Origin: Membranipora membranacea
Lineage: Eukaryota; Bryozoa; Gymnolaemata; Cheilostomatida; Membraniporidae
DNA: 64,000 nt
Direction of reading: 5' to 3'
Assembly: GCA_914767715.1 (NCBI GenBank)
Contig: OU612066.1
Coordinates: 25,768,283 to 25,832,282, forward strand
The notes beneath the pieces are model-generated. The model was not told the origin of the DNA. It made no database searches and worked only from the letters and a program-made list of their open reading frames with translations. Positions 1 through 11,497 of the stretch are shown here, in pieces; the first letter of the stretch is position 1, and each line of letters begins with the position of its first letter. The position numbers and the translations under genes were made by a program.

Positions 1-3000
1 GGCAGATAGTGATAGCATCATGAACCAATGATCGAGCAGCGTTTGAGTCTGGCAGGCTGATTAAGCCATCATCAACATAGAAGTTTTCTCTGATAAATGC
101 TTTGGCTTCTTTGTTTGTGTTTTGGCTCATTGTGCATAGTTCTCGAAGGCCATAAGTGGCGCAGGCGGGAGAGGAAGTGGCACCAAAGAGATGGACTTTC
201 ATTCTGTAAGAGACTAATTCCCCATGTTTGTTGAACCATAAGAAGCGAAGGAAGTCTCTGAATTCTGGTGAGACACGGAACTGGTGGAACATTCTTCCAA
301 TGTCGCAGGTGACTCCCACCAGTTCTTTCCGAAATCTCAACAGAATTCCGATCAGACTATTCATTTGATCTGGACCCTGAAGCAGACAATCATTCAAGCA
401 CATTCCTCCCACCTTGGCTGAACCATCAAACACCACCCTAATCTTGTCAGGCTTTTTGGGGTGGTACACACCAAAGTGAGGAATGTACCAAGCGTTGTCT
501 GAGTCTTCAACGTTGCCAGGTACTACTTCAGCGTCCCCTTGGGCTATGATTTCCTCCATGAATTGGTGATAGTGTTTGGAATAGACAGGGTCCTGAAGTT
601 TCTTTTGAAGGGACTTGAAGCGATTTAATGCCATGATTTTAGATTTGTTCTTGCCAGGCTTGTGTTTTAGAGGCAGGGGCATGGTGATATACCCTTCGCG
701 ATCTTTATATATCTTGTCTTTCATCATACTCAAGAAGTTTTTATCATCGATTGACATCATTGTGTTATCATCAGAGGGGGTTGAATGGAAGTCAGAGCTA
801 AGCATCTTTAGTATTTTGCTTTCTAGATTTACACTGTCAGCAGAATAGTCATTGGTCATTGAATCTGTGTGTACGTGGAAGGAAATAGTATCTCTAGTGG
901 TTGGTTGATGCACAGCCAAATTGACTATCGTAGATGACTGGCGTTCAGGTGGTTGGTGTCCTACATTTCCCATCAAAGTCCACCCCAAGTCAGTTAAGCG
1001 AGCAAAAGGTTCATGATCACCCCTAGTTAGTTCTTGTCTTGACATAAATACCTGTGGGAGATTGCCCCCTATGAGTAAACCTAGTTCTACTGATTGACTT
1101 TTGTTTACAGGTATGAGTTCGGTGGCGATGTGACGCAGGTGGGGCCAATCAAGTACAGAGGTTGAGTTTGGGATTTCATCAGGATTGGATGGTATGTGTG
1201 ATTGACTGACACATGGTGGTAAAGCAATGCGTTTCTGTTTGTTGTACCCACGGACAGACAGTCCAAATGCTGCTTGCCTGTCTGATTGAGAACCATTCAC
1301 ATCAGTCAGTGTACTTATTTTCATTGGGATGTTCTGGGTTTTTACCTTGAGTTTTTGCAACGTCTTCTCGGTTATGAAGGTTCGATTGGATCCAGAATCT
1401 AAAAGTGCGTAGATTAGGATTTCGTTATCAGGGTCGTTGAGTGGTGATATATGAACTGGAATAGTCCATGATGTGAGGTTCGCAGGCTGGTTGATATTTC
1501 CTGTACACATGCGTGCAGTAGCAGAAGGTTGGTTGTTGGATGTATTTTCAGACTTGCTGTCTGCTTGAGGTGTGAAGGTCTTATTTTTGCTGCTTGTATT
1601 TCCATGTGATGATTGTCTTGGTGAGGTCCTATTTTCGCTGCCTCGGCTTTGATTAGAGTTAGACTTGTCAGAGTTTGAGGTCTTGTTTTCGCTGCCTCGA
1701 GTGTAATATTCATGAAACACAGTAAGATGCTGTTTTCCACAGTTTCTGGTCATGCATTTCTGGGGATGTTTACATTCATCCATCTTGTGGAATGGCTTAG
1801 CACATGAGTAGCAGAGATTGTTGTTCATGAATAATTGTTCAATGAATCCATGTGGTTGTTTACTGAGTTTGGAGCAGTGGCCAGTAGCGTGGTTGTCCAT
1901 GTCGCAGAATAAGCATGGGTATTTGCCTTTAGTGGCTTTGATTTTATCTGTTGGTGATGAGGATTGTGGAGGTAAATTGTCTGAATTGAGGAATGATTTC
2001 GCTTTTTTATCAGGTTTATTGTACTGTTGTTTGTTGGTGTTTCTGTTTGCTGCTGCTCGCTTTGCTAAAGCCTTATTCAGACTATTGCTAGCAACATTTG
2101 CCTCTTTAGATAGGAACTGAATGAAATCAAATATTGATGGAAACTTCATGGTATTGTTTTCGATTTCTGTTGCCTTTTTCACCCATCTGCTGCCTATTGA
2201 TAACGGTAGTTTTTGCAGGATTTTCTCATTCTCCCGTCTGTCGCTCAGGCAGCGGAGCTCTGGCAGGGTTCGCATAGCCGTCTTACACGATTCAAGGAAG
2301 TTCACCAGGTCGTCCAGTGCCTCCCCATCATGGTCATTGATTAGGGGCCACTGGTCTAACTGGGTCCTGTACGCGTCAGTAAGAATGTGTGGTTTACCGT
2401 ATTTGTTGTTTAGTTTTCTTTTTGCCTCTTGGAAAGCTTCCTCTGTTCCAATTTGAAACAGGTTAGCTACTACTCGTTTCGCTTTATCCCCTAAATATTG
2501 TTGGAGGAGGGCTAGCTTTTGAAGGGGGGTGTAGCTACCACTCTCTATGAGACCCTCAAACGCTACCTTCCAGTCTAAGTATTCAAGCGGATTGCCAAAG
2601 AATATGGTTGGTTCAGCAGGTTTTAATTTGATGGTGTGGATGGCCTGAGCTAGAGTGTTAGCAAATGCCTGGTGGTCAGAGGCGGAAGACCCGATGTTTA
2701 ATGGACTGACGGCGACAGGGGCACGTGCAGGTTGCTGAAAAGAGATGTCTGGTGATAGATAAGCTAACTGAGGAGCGGCTGTTTGATTTTGCATGTTTTG
2801 GCTTTGTTCTAGAAGGGGAGCAGAAGAGTGCGGATTAGCTTGCATATTTTCAGCAGATGCATTGGGTTGTGATGTTATGATTGGTGGAGGAGCAGGAGTA
2901 CCTAGGTCACGGCTTAGTAGGTTTACTTTTTGGCCATGTCGAGAGGGAGGATTAAAGAGCGAGACAGCTTCTTCTTCCTCGATTGCTTGAGATAGGATTT

Positions 3001-3550
3001 GATTTTCAGTTTCAGCGATGTCTAGTTCAGCTTGTATTTTATTTTGCTCGATGGTCATTGAGATCTGCAGTGCTTGCTGCTCTAGTACTTGTGCAGTTTT
3101 TGACGCTTCAAGCTTCTTTTTGAGCGCGGCAGCCTTCACTTTGGCATCTAGCTGTTTAGCCCTAATTTTGGAGCTAGCTCTGGATGATACAGCCACTGAT
3201 GATTTTCTAGATTGAGACTTGAAAGATAAATTTGCGGAGCCAGGTGGTGGGGGTTGAGTTGCGAACGGAGATGCTGACGCGGCAGGTAGGCTACTAGCGC
3301 ATTTTTGTTTGGCAGAGAGATTATTCATGCGCTCTAGCACTTTATTTAGAACTTGCTCGATGTCAGCTTCTACCCTATCCATCTGATTACGGATTTTTAG
3401 TTCTGGCTCTACGTTGACATGCGCGGTTTGCCATAGCTGGTATGCATCTACTGCATGTGCTTTGCATTCAACTAGCTGATTTTTAAAACCATCCAAAGTT
3501 TCATACGGTGGCTCTTTTGCCAGTTCAGATATAGTTGATTGGTAAATCAT
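1..3550 (-). CDS. BEL/Pao LTR-retrotransposon gag-pol polyprotein, N-terminal part, runs off left edge
   Basis: I read this frame codon by codon: it has no stop from 3814 down to position 1, so at least 1,183 codons follow the ATG at 3548-3550. Order of parts: an Ala/Lys/Gln-rich, probably coiled-coil gag region (about residues 100-190); a gag core with the pattern of the BEL DUF1759 family (about 300-470); two CX2CX4HX4C zinc knuckles (about 544-596); an aspartic protease with the motif LLDSGSN (about 715); and a reverse transcriptase with WYIPHFGVYHPKKPDKIRVV (from about 1017) and the catalytic YVDD (about 1155). This order is typical of BEL/Pao. The rest of RT, RNase H, integrase and the left LTR lie outside the window. 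The lack of any stop suggests a young copy, possibly still coding-competent. Confidence 0.95.
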   Translation of the reverse strand, partial: MIYQSTISELAKEPPYETLDGFKNQLVECKAHAVDAYQLWQTAHVNVEPELKIRNQMDRVEADIEQVLNKVLERMNNLSAKQKCASSLPAASASPFATQPPPPGSANLSFKSQSRKSSVAVSSRASSKIRAKQLDAKVKAAALKKKLEASKTAQVLEQQALQISMTIEQNKIQAELDIAETENQILSQAIEEEEAVSLFNPPSRHGQKVNLLSRDLGTPAPPPIITSQPNASAENMQANPHSSAPLLEQSQNMQNQTAAPQLAYLSPDISFQQPARAPVAVSPLNIGSSASDHQAFANTLAQAIHTIKLKPAEPTIFFGNPLEYLDWKVAFEGLIESGSYTPLQKLALLQQYLGDKAKRVVANLFQIGTEEAFQEAKRKLNNKYGKPHILTDAYRTQLDQWPLINDHDGEALDDLVNFLESCKTAMRTLPELRCLSDRRENEKILQKLPLSIGSRWVKKATEIENNTMKFPSIFDFIQFLSKEANVASNSLNKALAKRAAANRNTNKQQYNKPDKKAKSFLNSDNLPPQSSSPTDKIKATKGKYPCLFCDMDNHATGHCSKLSKQPHGFIEQLFMNNNLCYSCAKPFHKMDECKHPQKCMTRNCGKQHLTVFHEYYTRGSENKTSNSDKSNSNQSRGSENRTSPRQSSHGNTSSKNKTFTPQADSKSENTSNNQPSATARMCTGNINQPANLTSWTIPVHISPLNDPDNEILIYALLDSGSNRTFITEKTLQKLKVKTQNIPMKISTLTDVNGSQSDRQAAFGLSVRGYNKQKRIALPPCVSQSHIPSNPDEIPNSTSVLDWPHLRHIATELIPVNKSQSVELGLLIGGNLPQVFMSRQELTRGDHEPFARLTDLGWTLMGNVGHQPPERQSSTIVNLAVHQPTTRDTISFHVHTDSMTNDYSADSVNLESKILKMLSSDFHSTPSDDNTMMSIDDKNFLSMMKDKIYKDREGYITMPLPLKHKPGKNKSKIMALNRFKSLQKKLQDPVYSKHYHQFMEEIIAQGDAEVVPGNVEDSDNAWYIPHFGVYHPKKPDKIRVVFDGSAKVGGMCLNDCLLQGPDQMNSLIGILLRFRKELVGVTCDIGRMFHQFRVSPEFRDFLRFLWFNKHGELVSYRMKVHLFGATSSPACATYGLRELCTMSQNTNKEAKAFIRENFYVDDGLISLPDSNAARSLVHDAITIC

Positions 3551-3567
3551 ACTACAGTTTCCCAGAA

Positions 3568-3798
3568 TTTCAAGCAGCTTATCTGTTAGCGGTTTTATTT
3601 GGCGTCTGTTAGGTTGAGTTTTCTCCGAAATTTGAACAGATTTTACAGAACCATCTAAAATTTCAGGTTCGTCAAATGGTTTACCGCTAACAGATAAGCT
3701 GCTTGAAACCTTTGCTAAAAATTTATGAAATTTTACTATGTGATTCTCAGAAAACACTACACTCCCACCTAAAATTTCAGAAATTTTCAGCAAAGGTT
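3568..3798. repeat. Two hairpin-forming inverted repeats in the BEL leader
   Basis: A perfect 26-bp inverted repeat pairs 3568-3593 with 3683-3708. Directly next to it, 3709-3736 pairs with 3771-3798 (28 bp, about three mismatches). The first arm lies over the presumed gag start at 3550, so a transcript would fold just upstream of or across translation initiation. A poly-T run (3797-3808) follows. A structured leader or the scar of a small foldback insertion are both possible. Confidence 0.75.
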
Positions 3799-3861
3799 TT
3801 TTTTTTTTATTGTTTACATTTTAATTTTAGTTACCAGCTTGGAACAATTTCTAAGCTCATT

Positions 3862-3951
3862 CTTTGTAGTTTTCACGGTGTCTTAATGGCATCAGTTCGA
3901 GACTTACGGCTCAATAAATAACTCAAGAACTTAACCACGGCTGCCGCTACA
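3862..3951 (+). repeat. 90-bp copy of the 3' end of an LTR-like repeat
   Basis: This stretch is identical to 5232-5321 (both end in GCCGCTACA) and is related to 29028-29117. It contains AATAAA in the plus orientation. It could be the remnant of a 5' LTR whose partner is 4742-5321, or a 5'-truncated repeat copy. Confidence 0.8.
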
Positions 3952-4741
3952 GTGAAAACTGAGGCTTGATGCTGATGGACATGGTTGTATCGAGCTACGG
4001 TGGGAGCGAGATCTCATTCCAAACTACGGGAGAATGCTGCTGGATCTTCAAGTCAGCTGTCTAGGAAAACCTACGAAGTATGCCAAGGGCTTAGCAGTCA
4101 GAGTTTTCAGGACACTGGATTAGGGAGTAGTTACGAACGAAATATGGGTTCTGCTACTAGATTTCTCAGTTACGTAAAGCCTCAAGATTGGTAGTCTGAG
4201 ATAATCCTGCACACATAAATCAGCCTTCTTCAGCAGGTCCTGTCAACTCGTTCTTGAACCTACATCAAATTCTAACGACATTTTGGACTATTGTCTCCTA
4301 ACTATGTACCTTCTGTACTACATGTCTGAAAGCGGATATGCCGTAATGTTCAACCTAAGTTAAAAACCCTCATTTAAAACGACAATAACTCAAAGCTGTA
4401 ATCTGACACAGTGGACGGGTGCGCCTACCCTAACCACTGAGAGTAACGTCTTGTGAAGCAACTCACAAGTTCCAACTGGGAACACAACGCCGCTGTCATG
4501 CGCAATTGGGATTACCGCAGTTTAGTGAAGCTGCCACATCCACCCTTGTGAACAAACTATGTTCAACCTTCATGGAGTACCTACTCACTCAAGCCAAACC
4601 TATAGCCTAAGAATCTTCACATGTCAGCATTACTACACAAACTCAAATCAGACCGTACATAATGCGTACCAGTAAACATTGTTTTAATGGCCATCAGCTG
4701 GCCTTAAATTATTTTAAAACCAAAGTGGTTTTAGGTGGGAG
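3952..4741. other. Non-coding spacer between two LTR-like repeats
   Basis: I see no convincing coding frame. The segment ends in the purine-rich AGGTGGGAG directly before the TGTAACGG start of the next repeat, as a polypurine tract would at a plus-strand 3' LTR. It may be the interior of a short, non-autonomous LTR element (TRIM-like). It may instead be leader sequence of the minus-strand BEL element. Confidence 0.45.
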
Positions 4742-5321
4742 TGTAACGGCCAGCATGGCCTAATTTTAGCTCATCTCGTTTGTCTATTTTGCACTGTATC
4801 AAGCCTAATATTTTCATAAGAAAGTGATTCATAAACCCATGCTTTTGTCACCAACCAGTAAATATTTTGTAACCTTTTGTGGTTATTAATCAGATATCCA
4901 CCTGTTCAGTGGTTTGCTGTTGCCCGCTATGAAGCTATATGAATCATTCAGATGTTTTTGTAAACAATTTAACTGACTATAAATACTTGTGTATTGATCA
5001 TAGAGATTTGTTCTATGCTTGGCCTAGCCATGGAAGGTCATGTCATGTTCCACCAACTTAGCACAGCCGTTTTATAGAGCCAATCAGGTAATTAATAACT
5101 TTACTTTTTCTGTGAATCTGAACCGTTAATATCTTTGATGTGAAATAATGTAAAAGTCTCAACTGTATTTGATGTTATACCTGCTAATTTTATACTTTTA
5201 GAAACACATTTTTACCAACTTGTTGTTCAAACTTTGTAGTTTTCACGGTGTCTTAATGGCATCAGTTCGAGACTTACGGCTCAATAAATAACTCAAGAAC
5301 TTAACCACGGCTGCCGCTACA
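4742..5321 (+). repeat. LTR-like repeat, about 580 bp
   Basis: It begins TGTAACGG and ends CGCTACA (TG...CA), is preceded by a purine tract, and has ACTATAAATA near 4976 and AATAAA near 5283 in the plus orientation, which fits U3-R-U5 of a plus-strand element. On the minus strand a TATAAAA lies near 5066-5072, so the right-hand LTR of the minus-strand BEL element cannot be excluded. It abuts the left edge of the LOX-A segmental duplication. Confidence 0.6.
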
Positions 5322-5514
5322 GTCATCATCGGTTGTTGTTGGTAATTAACTGCCATCAGTCAGGAATTGCTGGACTTCTATGGCATTACCTTCCTGAAGA
5401 TATGTGCAAACCCCATTATAACTAAAATCATGACCATTATCATTAAAAAATCAGGTAGTCATATTACATGCGACTTCCTGAAGGGTTGGCTGCGAGATTC
5501 TGGTTGTTTTGCAA

Positions 5515-5655
5515 TTTCAGCACCAGGTTCCTCTCTGTTTGCAGGCAGGTCGGAGCACACCTAGGGGCCAACCAAACCCCAGTAGTGGGATTCAAACCCA
5601 CGACCTTCATCGCCTGTGTGCTGAGGGACAGGCAATCTAATCAACTGAGCCACTT
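5515..5655 (-). mobile_element. tRNA-derived SINE
   Basis: On the minus strand an A box (TGGCTCAGTTG, about 5643-5653) and a B box (GGTTTGAATCC, about 5589-5599) sit at tRNA spacing, followed by a tail that recurs at 9958 and 10905. It is present in both lipoxygenase copies (diverged at 58575-58735), so it predates the duplication. It is not a tRNA gene: the acceptor stem is not closed and the sequence is embedded in a repeated tail. Confidence 0.75.
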
Positions 5656-5888
5656 CCTTCCCCTAAGTATTGATAGTCAGTTTGAATCATGAGGTCTCGA
5701 TGTATTAACATGGCACATTAGTCTTTACGGATCTTAAGTTTGTGCTGAGAAGTTAGTGGATCATTCATTGGCTACTAGGGAGCATTATGGCCTGATGGCA
5801 AGACTACAACGTCAACACTGACAACTTTTGGTCAACACTCACATGCTCATTGGAGATAAATATCAAGAGTGTGACTCAATAAACACAC

Positions 5889-6021
5889 CTTTTCTGGTTG
5901 AGCGATTTTGATGTTACATATGTAGGTCAGGTCCACATGATACAGTTTCTTCTTCTCCAACGTTTCCTCTAAACTCTTACCCTCAAGGAATGGATTAATC
6001 ATCTCCTCCGTCACGGCTAAT
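5889..6021 (-). CDS. LOX-A exon 6 (lipoxygenase domain, N-terminal part)
   Basis: 133 nt between AG and GT, same phases as LOX-B 58948-59080. It codes for a stretch starting LAVTEEMINPFLEGKSLEE, the lipoxygenase segment before the catalytic core. This is the last LOX-A exon in the window. The next expected exon (like 57311-57412) is not found before the retroelement at 5321. Confidence 0.85.
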
Positions 6022-6289
6022 CTGTAATAACACAAGAGAAGATAATAAACTGGCTGCGTGATGTTGTTCTGAGAATGTAATTAGATGACTGTAACATGTT
6101 ATTAGCTGTTGTTGTTCTGAGATTACGTCAAGACTCTTGCAGATTTGCCAATATCTATATTATTGATTAATCAAAATTTCTTGCTATAAACGGATGCCAA
6201 CAGATATATATTATATATTATGGGAAAATATTGATATTAACTATAAACATAACAAGCATACAAAAAAGAGACGATAACTCATAGCTTAC

Positions 6290-6387
6290 TTCTCAGGTAT
6301 CTGTTGACAGCGTTTGAGCAGTAGAGGGTTACATCCCGAGAGCCGCTGGTTACCAAACTCCACATCACTCTTCCAGTTCTGCTGACC
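6290..6387 (-). CDS. LOX-A exon 5
   Basis: 98 nt, phase 0 to 2, with splice sites matching LOX-B 59815-59912. It carries GNQRLSGCNPLLLKRCQQIP, which resembles the well-known GYQFLNGCNP segment of animal lipoxygenases. Confidence 0.87.
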
Positions 6388-6881
6388 CTGAGTAAGAGAA
6401 GTTATCGGTACATTATCTAACCCAGGCAGGGGAGTATAATGCTAGCTACATTTAAATTTAGCTAGTTTAGGGCTGACCTAATGTTAGCTAGCATCGATCT
6501 TCGCTATCTAAGGTAGAAGTTGGTATTAAACAATCAGATCATGTGCCAGGCAGGGTGAAGGTTAGCAAGCTACGAATACCGCTATTTCAATCTTGTGCAA
6601 AATTGTAACCTTTTCCTAATTTGTATACAAGAATATCCTCTACGAACGATCGGTAGGTACGCCTATGAATATCATTAAACAACATTAACATAAGTCAGTG
6701 GTCTTCAACTAATCAATCCCTATGGTCTAGTAATATGCAGTTCAAATCTGTAATCAAGGAAACAGGGATCCGTTCCTTGTTCAGTATCAAGAGGCTTACA
6801 AGGTTTGACTGGTTATATGTAAGTCTAGACATCTTATCTGAGTACCTTAACTTTCTGGTGGTAACATCTATAAAAACTTAC

Positions 6882-7010
6882 ATAAGGAATGGGTAGGAGT
6901 TTCTTGTTGTAAATGTTGTTGAAGTCGTCCAGCGTGTCAAAGTTAGTAGTTGTCAGTTTCACCCATGTCACCTGGGCAAACAACTTGAGCTTCATTGCGA
7001 CAATATCGTG
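6882..7010 (-). CDS. LOX-A exon 4
   Basis: 129 nt in phase 0, matching LOX-B 60431-60559. It codes for about 43 residues ending in a segment with DTLDDFNNIYNKKLLPIPY, comparable to the linker after the PLAT domain in animal lipoxygenases. Confidence 0.83.
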
Positions 7011-8942
7011 CTACAAAAAGACAAACTGAAGAACTGAAGCAGCAGAAGTTTCCTTTCATGTCTGGAGAATGATCTTTGTAAATATCATACAGGTATTTAT
7101 CATCGACTGCGATTAAAACTCAAACGGTGGTGATTCTCAGAACATTATATTATCAGATGAATGGAATCAATCTTCAGACAATAACCTGTACTTATTGTAA
7201 TTTAGTACTGTTACCAACACATTTCTTCAATTGCTATGTATGTATGTATTTATATTGTATTGTATAATTGGTGGTAAACTCATTTGCTGGTTTAGCGCTC
7301 TGTTGTAAAAATAATAGATATAATATAAAAATCTAAAATATCTATTCAAACAATCCGTTTAAAAAAGCTGATTGGTGTTATTATTGCTAATTTTCTCAAC
7401 AATTTTATAATGTTTACCATTGTCAATGATCTTCTCTGTTCTGGTTGACAATAGAGCAAGAACCATACCTGTTACTTCTTGTATAAAGCAAGATCAATTA
7501 AAACACAACTGTTTGACTTGAATAGCACGGCTGGCTGTCGTAACAGTACATTTACCGTGATTTGTCAACAACCGATTCAGACAAATATTTTCCAAGGTTT
7601 TTGTCTCTTTCGTCGGAAAACATCAGAGGGTTTTTCCAAAAGGAAATGAGATGGCATTGGTTCAGTTCAGTTCACTGAGGTACAAATATTCCATGCAAGT
7701 GGTTCAGTTTTACCCCCATAAATGAGCAGCTGTTATTAACCTTTGAATGCAGGCAATGGCCATGCTGGCTTTCAGTTGTACATGTTTTTGTACCTATCTT
7801 TGGTTCCGATGTAGAGAGAGTCATTGGATGTATGCTTCAGTTTTAATCACATGTGACCCTCATGATCGTGTGTAAGCATTGAGATTTTTGCTCAAAATAG
7901 AGGTCCAAAGTCTATTCTATTGATTGATAGCATGTGGTTCCAAGACTTTTATATTTACAGCCGTGACTGGGGAACTGAATTATTCAATATAATAATAAAT
8001 GGCTGACTTGGGCCGTCAGGCGAAGGGCAAAAGTCTGGGGGTCTCAGACTAGGATAGTGTGTCCGCATTATGACTTCTATCACTATCTGAGGGGTTATTC
8101 ATATCGGATGAATATGGAGGGGGGTGGGGTTATCCTATATTATTGAAATTTTCCGTATATAAAATAGCAAAACTCAAGAAATTGTGAAGATAATTTCAAA
8201 GTAAAGATCTGAGCATTCTTATTATCTATTTATGCTTTTATAAAAATGAGACTTCGATGAACTTAGAGGTGATGGAAGTAGTTACCCTCATAGTTTTGTG
8301 GTGACCTCAAACCACCTGACAATTTTATCTGGGAAATGTGGGAGGCGAGTCTTGTGGTACGAATTCTTTTAGTGTTTCATCGGTCAAGTTATTTAGCCCT
8401 CATAAACTAGCGGTGATTAACCCTCCAAATACAGGTGATGGGTCTCCAACCGATCGATTCTTGCCTCGTCCAACCTGTCCTCCAGGTGTTATAAACACAG
8501 AGTTTTTGTATTCTGTAATCTGGAGCTGGTACAGTTGCCCTCCCCTCAAGCGTATTATTGTTAATTATTAAAGTGGCAGTCCTACTAGGCCATGTTTGGT
8601 ATGGTTTTAAAGATCTCAGGCTGAAAAGTTATTAGGGCATAATAAATAAAACAGCCTATGAACCTTATTGCAGTAAAACTGATGCAAACTCTGAAAATTG
8701 GGATCATAGTGGATCACATTGATTTATTGCCTCCCCCTGACCACTATGATCCACTTTGTTCCTTGCTAAAATAATTGAAAAAAAACTAATTGCTATCTTC
8801 CACAATTTTCACTTTTTGTTAGTTTTTATTTGCCCTTCGAACTCACAATATTTGATTTACTAGGGTAATATATCCACATTTCTAATAGGAGAAAACAAAA
8901 ACATTACAATAAAAGTTTAGTAAATGTTGATATCGGACTAAC

Positions 8943-9204
8943 CTCATACTCATTAGAGAATTCCTCATCATCCGGTAGTGTGTTCGCTTGTTTAGGACCT
9001 CCACCTACCCTCTCTACCAGTCTGTATATCTCTCTCTTCTTATCTAGCTCCTTCTTTCTCTGCTCTAGGTTCTTATCATCAGAAGGCAGCGAGCAATCAA
9101 ACTCACTGAGAAGGATTTTATCGTCAGCGTTAATCCAGCGAATTACAGGGAATATACTCACAGCTTTCGTGGCTCGATGTTCCACTTTGACTGTCTCTAA
9201 AAAC
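8943..9204 (-). CDS. LOX-A exon 3 (end of PLAT, start of lipoxygenase domain)
   Basis: 262 nt. It begins with FLETVKV, the closing strand of PLAT, and continues through FPVIRWI and a charged RKKELDKKREIY segment that matches the FPCYRWI...RRKELE pattern of animal lipoxygenases. Both splice borders agree with LOX-B 62965-63226. Confidence 0.88.
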
Positions 9205-9954
9205 CTATAGATATAGATATTGGACATAAGTCAACAGCGCTGAAGCAGCACCATGTTTCCATGTGAATTTCGAGGTCGACCTGATTTTCAGGGCCTTTTG
9301 AGCCATCAAAACACCTGCCACTCAGTTCATTAAAGTCAATTTGGGCAAATCTTGGGCTAAGAAGTTGTCTTCTCTTATTGTTGAAATTTGGTGGCTCATT
9401 TGCAGTATAGAGTTATCACCCAATCTATCTATCTGTGTAAAACATTTTAGTTTCAAGCATGTGGATAGACTGCTTCACAGAGTAAAGGGATTCAGAGTAA
9501 ATTTTTTAACAATAGTCAAGGAAAGAGTTTTTTACTCCTTGGTCAAGGTACCTGCGAGCTTTGCGTCAAGGGGAAAGTTATGGGAAGCTTGATGCCAAAA
9601 ACTCCTTTCATCTATTTGTCACAATTATAGGGTTCTGGAGAATGAACTGAAATCAAAGTTTTTGATTACAGTAAAAAATAGAATATGCAGGCTCTCCCGT
9701 AAAAATTTCTCTTTGTACAGCCTTACTCCACAATTAGACATGAAGTTTAATGCTTAAATTACACCTAACTATCCTAGCTAAATTGATACGGTGGGGATAG
9801 CTAGGAAGGCGGTATTGTGGCAGTTTTTGCAATAGGATTAACTATTACAATCCTTGAATGATGCTGCCACAATGTACCCTTGGTCTGTTCAATCATTGAA
9901 CCTTAAATTTATCGAAAGGGCCTCATATCAAATGTGTCAGCGGTCCATCGTCTA

Positions 9955-10560
9955 CTGGGCTTTGGTTGGCACCCAGGTGTGCTCCGACCTGCATGCAAAC
10001 AGAGAGCAACCTGATGCAGATATTGTGGCCTGGCCACTAAGGCAACGAATTTCGCCGCCTATGCTCCGGGATGTGGCTTGTGACAAGACATCTGATTTAA
10101 ATCAACCTTCAATTTTAATCAGTCTTGAGACACAAAGGTTATCCTCAGGTTTTGATATTCTAATATTACATTGCCTTTAAATCATTTGGAAAAGATAAAC
10201 AAGGCACAACAGTAACAAATTCTTTCCCTGTAATGAAACACAGAGACTCCAATACAACTGGTTGTTTACAAATAAGATTTTCTTGAGGGATTAGAAAATT
10301 TACTGTGAGAAAACAATGTCTGTAATTGCTCTAACTGATATCTTCATCCAGCTTAGGTCTCAATTGTACTTGGATCGTTTCAATGCACCGCATGGAGAAT
10401 TGCTTCAGATTTTGTTTGGAGGCCATCTCAGATTTGTTGTTTATTGAGGCAGCCCACCTGTTTGGCTAACCGAATCCTCAAAAGTAACAATATTATAACT
10501 TGTTGCAGTATAGATGCAGTCCCAGGGCACCCTCTACTTGATTGTGCAATAACTCCCGGA
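9955..10560 (+). repeat. Direct repeat unit 1 with SINE tail
   Basis: This unit matches 10905-11497 at high identity, with a short deletion and insertion around 11070-11100. The first 130 bp share the tail of the SINE at 5515-5655 (GTGTGCTCCGACCTGC then GCAAACAGAGAG). Short open frames here have no recognisable family. Confidence 0.7.
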
Positions 10561-10904
10561 AGAAGGTTTACCCGGCTAACCAAAAGTAAAGTGATCGTGA
10601 AGTGAAGTGATCGCAACATTGTATAACTTTTTAGAAGCATGGACCATGTTTTTCTTGAGTAAAGAGAGTGTGGATAATTGAATGTCGACAAGGTGTCATG
10701 GTCGATTGCAAAAATGTAAATATATGAGTAGCCAGCCTATTGATTCAACATAATATGATATGATATTTTAGATGCAATAAAATTGGTATAAAAAAACAGG
10801 GCACTCAATATGGGCTAAATTTTTTGTATCAGAACTGGGGTTTCGGGCTTGGAATGCTGGTTGGAAAATATATTTGGACTGAGCAGGATTACAAATTATC
10901 TAGC

Positions 10905-11497
10905 ACTGGGCTATGGTTGGAACCCAGGTGTGCTCCGACCTGCCTGCAAACAGAGAGCAACCTGGCGCAGATATTGCGGCCTGGCCACTAAAGCAACAAA
11001 TTTTGCCGCCTATGCTCCAGGATGTTGCTTGCGACAAGACATCTGATTTAATTCAACCTTCAATTTTAATCTGATGTAATAATGCTATAATACATAAATA
11101 TCATAAGAAGCAACAAATCTCGAGACACAAAGGTAATCCTCAGGTTTTCATATTCTAAAATTACATTGCCTTTAAATCCTTTGGAAAAGATAAACAAGGC
11201 ACAACAGTAACAAATTCTTTCCCTGTAATGAAACACAGAGACTGCAATACACTGGTTGTTTACAAATAAGATTTTCTTGAGGGATTAGAAAATTTACTCT
11301 GAGAAAACAATGTCTGTAATAGCTCTAACTGATATCTTCATCCAGCAGAGGCTGGCTGCGTGAAGAATTGCTTCCAATTTTGTTTGGAGGCCATCTCAGA
11401 TTTGTTGTTTATTGAGGCAGCCCACCTGTTTGGCTAACCGAATCCTCAAAAGTAACAACATTATAACTTGTTGCAGTATAGATGCAGTCCCAGGGCA
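10905..11497 (+). repeat. Direct repeat unit 2 with SINE tail
   Basis: Second copy of the 9955-10560 unit, lying about 950 bp away within the same insertion. Both end near the phrase agatgcagtcccagggca. Confidence 0.7.

Noticed and set aside
1414-1740. Minus-strand frame of 108 codons inside the retroelement
   Set aside because: It is in a different frame from the BEL polyprotein, whose zinc-knuckle to protease region covers the same DNA.
2121-2456. Plus-strand frame of 111 codons
   Set aside because: Antisense shadow of the BEL gag region.
5515-5655. A genuine tRNA gene
   Set aside because: A and B boxes are present, but the acceptor stem does not close and the sequence continues into a repeated SINE tail found elsewhere in the window.
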